The translations under genes were made by a program, and so were the position numbers. A stretch of 64,000 nucleotides of DNA from Brassica napus (lineage: Eukaryota > Streptophyta > Magnoliopsida > Brassicales > Brassicaceae), in the NCBI RefSeq assembly GCF_020379485.1, contig NC_063447.1:54363452-54427451 (forward strand), in the 5' to 3' direction. Of the stretch, positions 58,290 to 64,000 are shown piece after piece (within the stretch, counting starts at the first letter, position 1; each line of letters begins with the position of its first letter). The notes under the pieces are model-generated. The model had not been told where the DNA came from. It saw only the letters and a program-made list of their open reading frames with translations, and made no database searches.

Positions 58290-58790
58290 GCTATATATTT
58301 AAGTGAATATGTGTAATGTTTCATATGATCCATTGTAATTGTTTGTATGAAAAATTGCAACTATATCAATATTGCATTGCTACTATTGATGATTGTAATA
58401 TTTGGTGATTAACTATATTGATAATTGTTTTGATGATTAACTATTGTAACGCTTTACTAACCATTGCAACTCTTGATTAACCTTTACAATTCTTGGTCTA
58501 TCCATTGCAAATATTATTTGAACCACTTCATTCTCTATATAAGGATAGAAAAACAAGAAACTAGTTGTTAGTAAGAGAGAGAGATACAAAAAGTCATAGT
58601 CAAAGATCTTTGAAGAAACACATATAAACACTAAAGTTTTTATGTTTCTCTTGTACATTAGCATAAAACAAGAGTGAGACTTTGATTGTCTTATCATACA
58701 AAGGGATTTCGTATTTACACAATACTTGGAATATGGTCGAAATACTCTTTAAGGAAAGTGACCTCGTGCGTGATTCATTCATTATCCAAA
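58290..58790 (+). repeat. 5' LTR of the decayed Copia element (end approximate)
   Basis: Aligns with 62109 onward through AACAAGAAACTAGTTGTTA and AAGATCTTTGAAGAAACACA. The right edge is uncertain because the adjoining leader has been deleted. Confidence 0.75.
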
Positions 58791-58835
58791 TAATAATTCA
58801 CAACTTTTCGGGTTACAACCCAATTAAATTTTGGT

Positions 58836-59467
58836 GAGAAGCTGTGCTAACAGCTTGCTATTTATTAAATAGAGTTCCTAAGAGAAAAAAAAAATAGAGG
58901 TCCTAATAAAAGGAACAAACTTACCCCTTATGAATTTTAGTATAAGAACAAAAAACAAAGTTGAACTATCTTCGAGTTTGGGGATGTACAGCTGTCATAA
59001 GGCTACTCTAACCCAAGATTAGAACCTTGCGAGAAAGAAGTATTGATTTCTTTTTTTTTATTATATATGCAGATAATTCCAAGGCTTATAGGTTTTATGT
59101 AATATAACATAATAATTCAATATCTGTACATACTGTAATTGAATAAAGAGATGTAATATTTGATGAAAACTGTTTTTTTTATCTATACCTATACCAAAGG
59201 ATTTGGTTCCAAATTCAAGTGAAGCTAATAAAGGAGACGAAACATTTGTTCCTCCTAAAATTCACATGTGCTTCGTAGGAGCAAGCAAGGAAGGATAGAA
59301 AAAATCATTTGGTCTTGATTTTCAAATATATTTAGTTGAGGGATCAAGAAATGAGATTGTTTCTGACACTCATATTGTTATCATATTGATAATGATCCCA
59401 TAATTTATAATGTGGTTATGAACTCTCAAGATATTGCTTTTCGGAAAGAAGCAATAAATGATGACTG
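58836..59467 (+). pseudogene. Copia integrase C-terminal region, broken
   Basis: Shifting frames give LTACYLLNRVP, LRVWG-like and SKAYRFYVI islands and, just before the interruption, a DIAFRKEAINDD motif, which is the usual lead-in to the reverse transcriptase. Stops and shifts are frequent. Confidence 0.75.
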
Positions 59468-60117
59468 CCAAAATAGAGAGAAGAGTTTCGTTTATTGAAT
59501 GGCTAAACCTAAGAGATAAGACTAAGGAAACAAGATAACTTTCATAACAAGATATGGAATATTTCCAATATAGTTGACTATATCGTAATACTCCCCCTCA
59601 AGTTGGAGCGTGGAGGTCACAAACGACTAACTTGCCTAGTAGATATGTAAACTGTTGTCTTCCAAGTGCTTTGGTGAGTAGATCGGGACGCTGCTCAGTT
59701 GTCCTGACATGTGATGTAGCAACGGTTCCTCTTTTTATCTCATCGCGAATAAAATGACAATCCTTTTCGATATGCTTGGTACGTTCGTGAAACACAAGAT
59801 TTGCTGCTATGTGTAGAGCTGATTTGCTATCACAAATAAGTTTCATAGGATCGTGATGACTGATGCCAATCGATTCAAGTAGCTCTTTTATCCAGAGAAG
59901 TTCTTGAACTGCAGCTGTCATGGATCTATATTCAGCTTCTGCAGAGGAAAGAGAGATGCGATCTTGTTTCTTTGTTTTCCACGACACTACAGAGTCCCCT
60001 AGAAGGACGACATAGCTGCTGAGAGAGCGTCGAGTTCTTGGACAAGCACCCCAATCAGAATCACAATAAGCTGTTACGCGGAGGTCAGAGGTTGACGAGC
60101 GTAAAATGCCTTGTCAT
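59468..60117 (-). mobile_element. Minus-strand Copia 3' fragment inserted in the plus-strand Copia
   Basis: Includes part of a 3' LTR (about 59474-59590, starting TATTACGATATA on the minus strand), the purine tract TTGAGGGGGAG and a 129-codon RNase-H frame (59987-59598) with SSAEAEYRSM, CDSKSALHIA and the same CDLHAPT ending as the element at 28525-33367. It is truncated upstream near 60117. Confidence 0.85.
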
Positions 60118-61583
60118 ATGAAATAATACTTGGATCTTGTCAGATCTCCCACTCAGTTGCAAGCTTTAGGCTGCAAATGAATATTCAAAAGAAAGATGAA
60201 AGTTGATGGAACCATAGACAAGTTTAAATCTTGATTGGTTATTCAAAGCTATAAACAAAGTGAAGGTATTACTTATTTTGATACATATGCTCCAGGTGCT
60301 AGGATCAATTCTATAAGATTATTTATAGCTTTGGCAGCAATTATTAACCTTGTGATTCACCTAATGGATGTTAAGACAGCATTCTTAAATGGTATTCTGG
60401 AAGAAGAGGTGGATATGAAGCAACCTGGAGATTTTATTATGTCTGGAAATGAGCATACGGTGTGTAAGTTGATCAAGTCATTGTATGGGCTAAAGCCAGC
60501 ACCTAAGCAGTGGAATCAAAAGTTTTATGAGGTTGCTTATCTAGTGGTTTCAATTCAAACCAATCGGATAAGTGTTTATATAGAAAATTTGATGAAATCA
60601 GTAACAGAGTAAGCACTTGCTTATATGACTTGCTTATATGTTACATGTTGATCTTTGGTACTTATATTAGACAAGTAGAGCATACAAAAGATTTTTTGTA
60701 ATCAATTTTTTCAATGAAAGACATAGGGGAGCCAGATGTGATTCTTGGAATTAGAATCAAACATGGAAAGAAAGAACTATCTCTAACACAATCTCATTAC
60801 ATTGAGAATTTTTTAAAAAATTCAATTTTGAGAATTGTTCTCCAATGAGCACTCCCATAGATGCGAGTGTGAAGGGTATGCCTAATACATGACAAGCAGT
60901 ATCACAACTCTAGTATTCACAAGTGATTGACTGTTTAATGTATGTCATGGCGAGCACTAGACCATATGTAGTTTATAATGTAGGGAGGTTGGTAGATTCA
61001 CTAGTAATCGTAGTACTCAACATTAGCAAGCTTTAAAAAAAGGTGCTCAAGTATTTGAAAGGAACAATTAATTATGGTTTGTCATATGTCGGATTTCCTT
61101 CGGCGCTAGAAGGATATTCAGACGCAAGTTGGATTACCAACACCGAAGATCATTCTTCTACAAGCGGTCAGGTGTTTTTTTTTTCTTGGGGGATGTGCCA
61201 TTTCATGGGATTCTAAGAAGCAAACTTGCATTACAAGTTCGACTATTGACTTAGAAATCGTAGCATTAGTACCTGTTGGCAGAGAGGCAGAATGGCTAAG
61301 AAACTTTGTGTACGGGATTCCACTATGCCTGAAACCAGTATCACCAATTTCTATCCATTGTGATATTCAAGCTACCTTGGCTAAGGCCTCTAGCCAAGTG
61401 TATAATGGTAAGTCTAGACACATGGACATTAGACATAGAAAATTACATGAGCTGATCACTCACGAGGTGATTACAGTAGAGTTTGTTCGGTCTCAACAAA
61501 ATATAGCTGATCGTTTGACGAAAGGATTAGCTATGAACTTAGTAATTATTTCGGTTAAGGGGATGGGTTTGAAGTCAATTTGA
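60118..61583 (+). pseudogene. Copia reverse transcriptase and RNase H, broken
   Basis: Continues the interrupted pol. A 125-codon frame (60235-60612) has YFDTYAPGARINSIRLFIAL, DVKTAFLNG and KSLYGLKPAPKQW. A frame change near 60620 loses the YVDD region. Then come SMKDIGEPDVILGI, GYSDASW, a changed SSTIDLEIVAL in place of SSTEAEY, and 61308-61583 with KTRHID-like SRHMDIRHRKLHE and NIADRLTKGL. Inactive. Confidence 0.85.
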
Positions 61584-62108
61584 AAATGTTGATTTGGGGA
61601 TATCCAACTTCCCTCTATACGAAGTTAGAAGCTGAATTCAATGTGGAAAGCCTACACTTAAAGATTGAAGCATTGTTTTAATCATCCCAAGGAATGTGTT
61701 TGGACCTGCAAGAAAGGGATATGTTGAAATTTTGTTCTTAATAAATACTTTGAAAAAGTGCATTTGCAGATGAATAACTAAAAGTATTTACTTATATGAG
61801 TGTGAAGTGATGCCGCTTCAGTAAGCTAGGATTTGGCTTTGTATGCGCTCATTATGGATAGGGACACATGTCTTATAATAGCGTTAAGTGTAACACTTAG
61901 AGTAGTATGGAAACACATGTGTGTTATCTTCATGTGCCCAAAATTGGTTAAGGGATTCAATATATAGGACATCGTGATTTTTGGGCATTTGAAATGTGTA
62001 ATACACTAAGTTGAAAATTCAATTTTTGAACATTTTCATTTATGCATTAGTTTAATATATATATTATTCATTTAATGAATTTATTATGGCACTTAAATGT
62101 GGGAGGAT

Positions 62109-62596
62109 TGTTATATATTTAAATGAATATGTGTAATGTTTCATGTGAACCATTAATAATTGCAACTATATTAATATAACATTGCCACCATTGATGATTG
62201 CTTGGTGAATAACCATATTGACAATTGTAACATTTGGTGATTAACTATTGTAACTCTTTACTAACCATTGTAACTTTTCATTAACCTTTGCGACTTTTGG
62301 ATTAATCATTGCAACCGTTGGTTGCAATTGTTCACTCTCTATGCGAGGAGGCTTAGTAATTTGCAAATGAAATAGAAAAACAAGAAACTAGTTGTTAATC
62401 AGAGAGATAGAAAGTTTCATTGTACAAAGATCATCAAAGATCTTTGAAGAAACACATATAAACAATAAAACTCTTTCTGTCTTATCGTATAAAGAGATTT
62501 TGTGTTTACATTATAGAACAAGAGATTTTGTGTTTATATCATAGCCTTGAACAAGAGTGAGATTTTGTGTTTATATTATATCATATAAAGAGTGAG
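62109..62596 (+). repeat. 3' LTR of the decayed Copia element
   Basis: Starts after GTGGGAGGAT and aligns with 58290 onward and with 63567-64000. The right edge is taken near ATTATATCATATAAAG. Confidence 0.8.
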
Positions 62597-62934
62597 ACCT
62601 TAGGCAGAGTTTAGTAGGCTTAAGGAGCCGAGGCTGGGTGATAATATTTTCTTCACACTGATCTCCGTTAGATTATAGAAACGGGATAACGTAACAGATT
62701 CTTGGAGTAGTTTGAGCTTGAGAAACTCCATATTCAACATAAGCTCCCTCTCATGAAGATCCTCCACTTGATGACAGAGCTCCAAGATTAGATAGGAAAG
62801 AGAAGAAGCATTAAGAAAATAAGATAATTAAAAGTATATTGGTTTGTTTTCTGTTAAAAGAAGACGAGAATGTTAGCAAAAGAACATAAAAGAAGAGGTT
62901 TGGTAGATGTTTTGTCACAGAAAATGTATCTTTT
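62597..62934 (-). other. Possible fragment of a coiled-coil protein gene
   Basis: A 61-codon minus-strand frame (62785-62600) reads as an amphipathic, Leu/Glu-rich segment (LCHQVEDLHERELMLNMEFL), which could be an exon of a CHUP1/AR791-like coiled-coil protein caught between LTR copies. No start, splice or homologous neighbour confirms it. Confidence 0.25.
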
Positions 62935-63048
62935 CTGGCCTGTGGGAAAGCAGCAGAAGCGGCGGATCAGGGCTGGCCTGTGGGAAAGCAGCAGAAGCGG
63001 CAGATCAGGGCTGGCCTGTGGGAAAGCAGCAGAAGCGGCGGGGTAGAA
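62935..63048. repeat. 38-bp GC-rich minisatellite, 3 copies
   Basis: Copies of CTGGCCTGTGGGAAAGCAGC... start at 62935, 62973 and 63011, exactly 38 bp apart; the last is slightly short. It is followed at 63052-63072 by a run of 21 A. Confidence 0.92.
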
Positions 63049-63072
63049 CGCAAAAAAAAAAAAAAAAAAAAA

Positions 63073-63566
63073 TTATCTAATTTTTAAAGCTTAATTTTTT
63101 TCATTATTTAATTGTTTCTCAGAATAATCTAATCGACTGTTCAATAGTATCTAATTATATTCTCTAATTTAGTGATGTTTTCCAGTTTTTCTAGATTTAA
63201 TTTATTCTAGGCATAAAGATTTATATACCGACAATAGTAATAATTGAAATCATTGCTTTGCTTGTTTTAGTTATCAAAAGTATCTTTTTCATAATTATGG
63301 AAAAGAATCATGTGTCTACATTTACTAATTAAGAGAGAGAGAGTAAAAATAAATCATGTTGACTAAGAATAAACTTATATTTTAATTTCAAATAGTTGTC
63401 CCAATGGTGTCTGTAGTAGCGAGGGGGGTTAAGGTAGTGGTGGTGGTCTGAACCTCTTGAAATCCCCATTGCGTAAAGGAAAAGACCTGTAGCGGGAGGT
63501 TCGGGTACAAAAACTTGGTGCACTTCGAAGGTGTTGTCAACCCTTAGCATATGGAGTATATAATTA
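63073..63566. other. Spacer between minisatellite and terminal LTR
   Basis: AT-rich to about 63360, then a GC-richer patch with an 86-codon minus-strand frame (63589-63329) rich in His, Tyr and Pro. I do not recognise it; the frame enters the LTR at its start, so it is probably fortuitous or a fragment. Confidence 0.35.
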
Positions 63567-64000
63567 ATGATTGCTTGGTGAATAACCATATTGACAATTG
63601 TAACATTTGGTGATTAACCATCGTAACTCTTTACTAACCATTGTAACTTTTCATTAACCTTTGCGACTTTTAGATTAATCATTTCAACAGTTGGTTGCAA
63701 TTGTTCACTCTCTTTGCGAGGAGGCTTAGTAATTTGCAAATGAAATAGAAAAACAAGAAACTAGTTGTTAATCAGAGAGATAGAAAGTTTCATTGTTCAA
63801 AGATTATCAAAGATCTTTGAAGAAACACATATAAACAATAAAGCTCTTTCTATTTTTCTTGTATCATAGTTTAGAACAAGAGTGAGACTTTGATTGTCTT
63901 ATCGTATAAAGAGATTTTGTGTTTACATTATGGAACAAGAGATTTTATGTTTATATCATAGCCTTGAACAAGAGTGAGATTTTGTGTTTATATTATATCA
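63567..64000 (+). repeat. Additional LTR copy, left-truncated, running off the window
   Basis: Closely matches the 3' LTR from TGATTGCTTGGTGAATAACC onward, including AACAAGAAACTAGTTGTTAATC. It lacks roughly the first 80 bases. It may be a second element or a solo/duplicated LTR. Confidence 0.85.

Larger units (their letters stand above)
58290..62596 (+). mobile_element. Decayed plus-strand Copia element with nested Copia fragment
   Basis: The 5' LTR starts TGCTATATATTTAAGTG at 58290. The 3' LTR starts TGTTATATATTTAAATG at 62109 after a GTGGGAGGAT purine tract. The LTRs share many blocks but are visibly diverged. gag, protease and the first half of integrase are missing: the LTR passes directly to GEAVLTACYLLNRVP-like sequence near 58836. 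The pol region is split by 59468-60117. Confidence 0.85.

Noticed and set aside
63329..63589. 86-codon minus-strand gene
   Set aside because: Its N-terminal codons fall in an LTR and no splice or homology support is visible; left as a possible fragment only.

Overview
The window is nuclear DNA from a plant of the mustard family, most likely a Brassica or Raphanus relative. It has spliced genes with GT-AG introns, a DEIH helicase, a P-class PPR gene and a PTI1-like kinase. It also has many Brassicaceae-type Helitrons, Copia elements and a CACTA element, in very AT-rich intergenic DNA. From memory of Arabidopsis thaliana, the order PTI1-like kinase - IRON MAN peptide - PPR - HVT1-type helicase matches the At2g30740 - At2g30766 - At2g30780 - At2g30800 interval, so I read 1-25,700 as an orthologous segment stretched by transposons. 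The CYP71A12/CYP71A13 genes that I recall lying in this interval are not seen here.

Genic part (1-25,900). The 3' half of a PTI1-like receptor-like cytoplasmic kinase (+) is followed by a 47-codon IRON MAN/FEP-type iron-deficiency peptide gene (4536-4679, +) with four CACGTG boxes upstream. From 5,000 to 16,300 there are only repeats: a decayed 1-kb-spaced duplication, a SINE-like insertion, a 2.4-kb Helitron carrying a retroposed insertion, and a 5.66-kb LTR retrotransposon whose two 376-bp LTRs look identical although its coding region is ruined. A two-exon PPR gene (+, 16990-18670) and a 14-exon DEIH-box RNA helicase (-, 20016-25621) converge tail to tail.

Repeat-dominated part (25,840-64,000). 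In order: a 5'-truncated LINE; a near-complete Copia element (28525-33367) with matching LTRs, target duplication, primer-binding site and a 1333-codon pol frame; and an intronless cyclophilin-like gene (-, 34092-34748) whose active-site residues are changed. Next comes a large duplicated domain (33727-36400 and 43776-45809) mixed with a tandem array of about 705-bp units, two hAT-like MITEs, a cyclophilin pseudogene with a foreign middle, and four precisely bounded Helitrons, several nested. After that are a truncated CACTA element with two broken transposase genes between direct repeats, and a decayed plus-strand Copia element interrupted by a minus-strand Copia fragment. The window ends inside a further LTR copy.

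The host genes do not form an operon or a clear joint pathway. The interest lies in the small iron-signalling peptide gene, the helicase architecture, the divergent cyclophilin, and the readable order of transposon insertions given by empty sites and nested boundaries.
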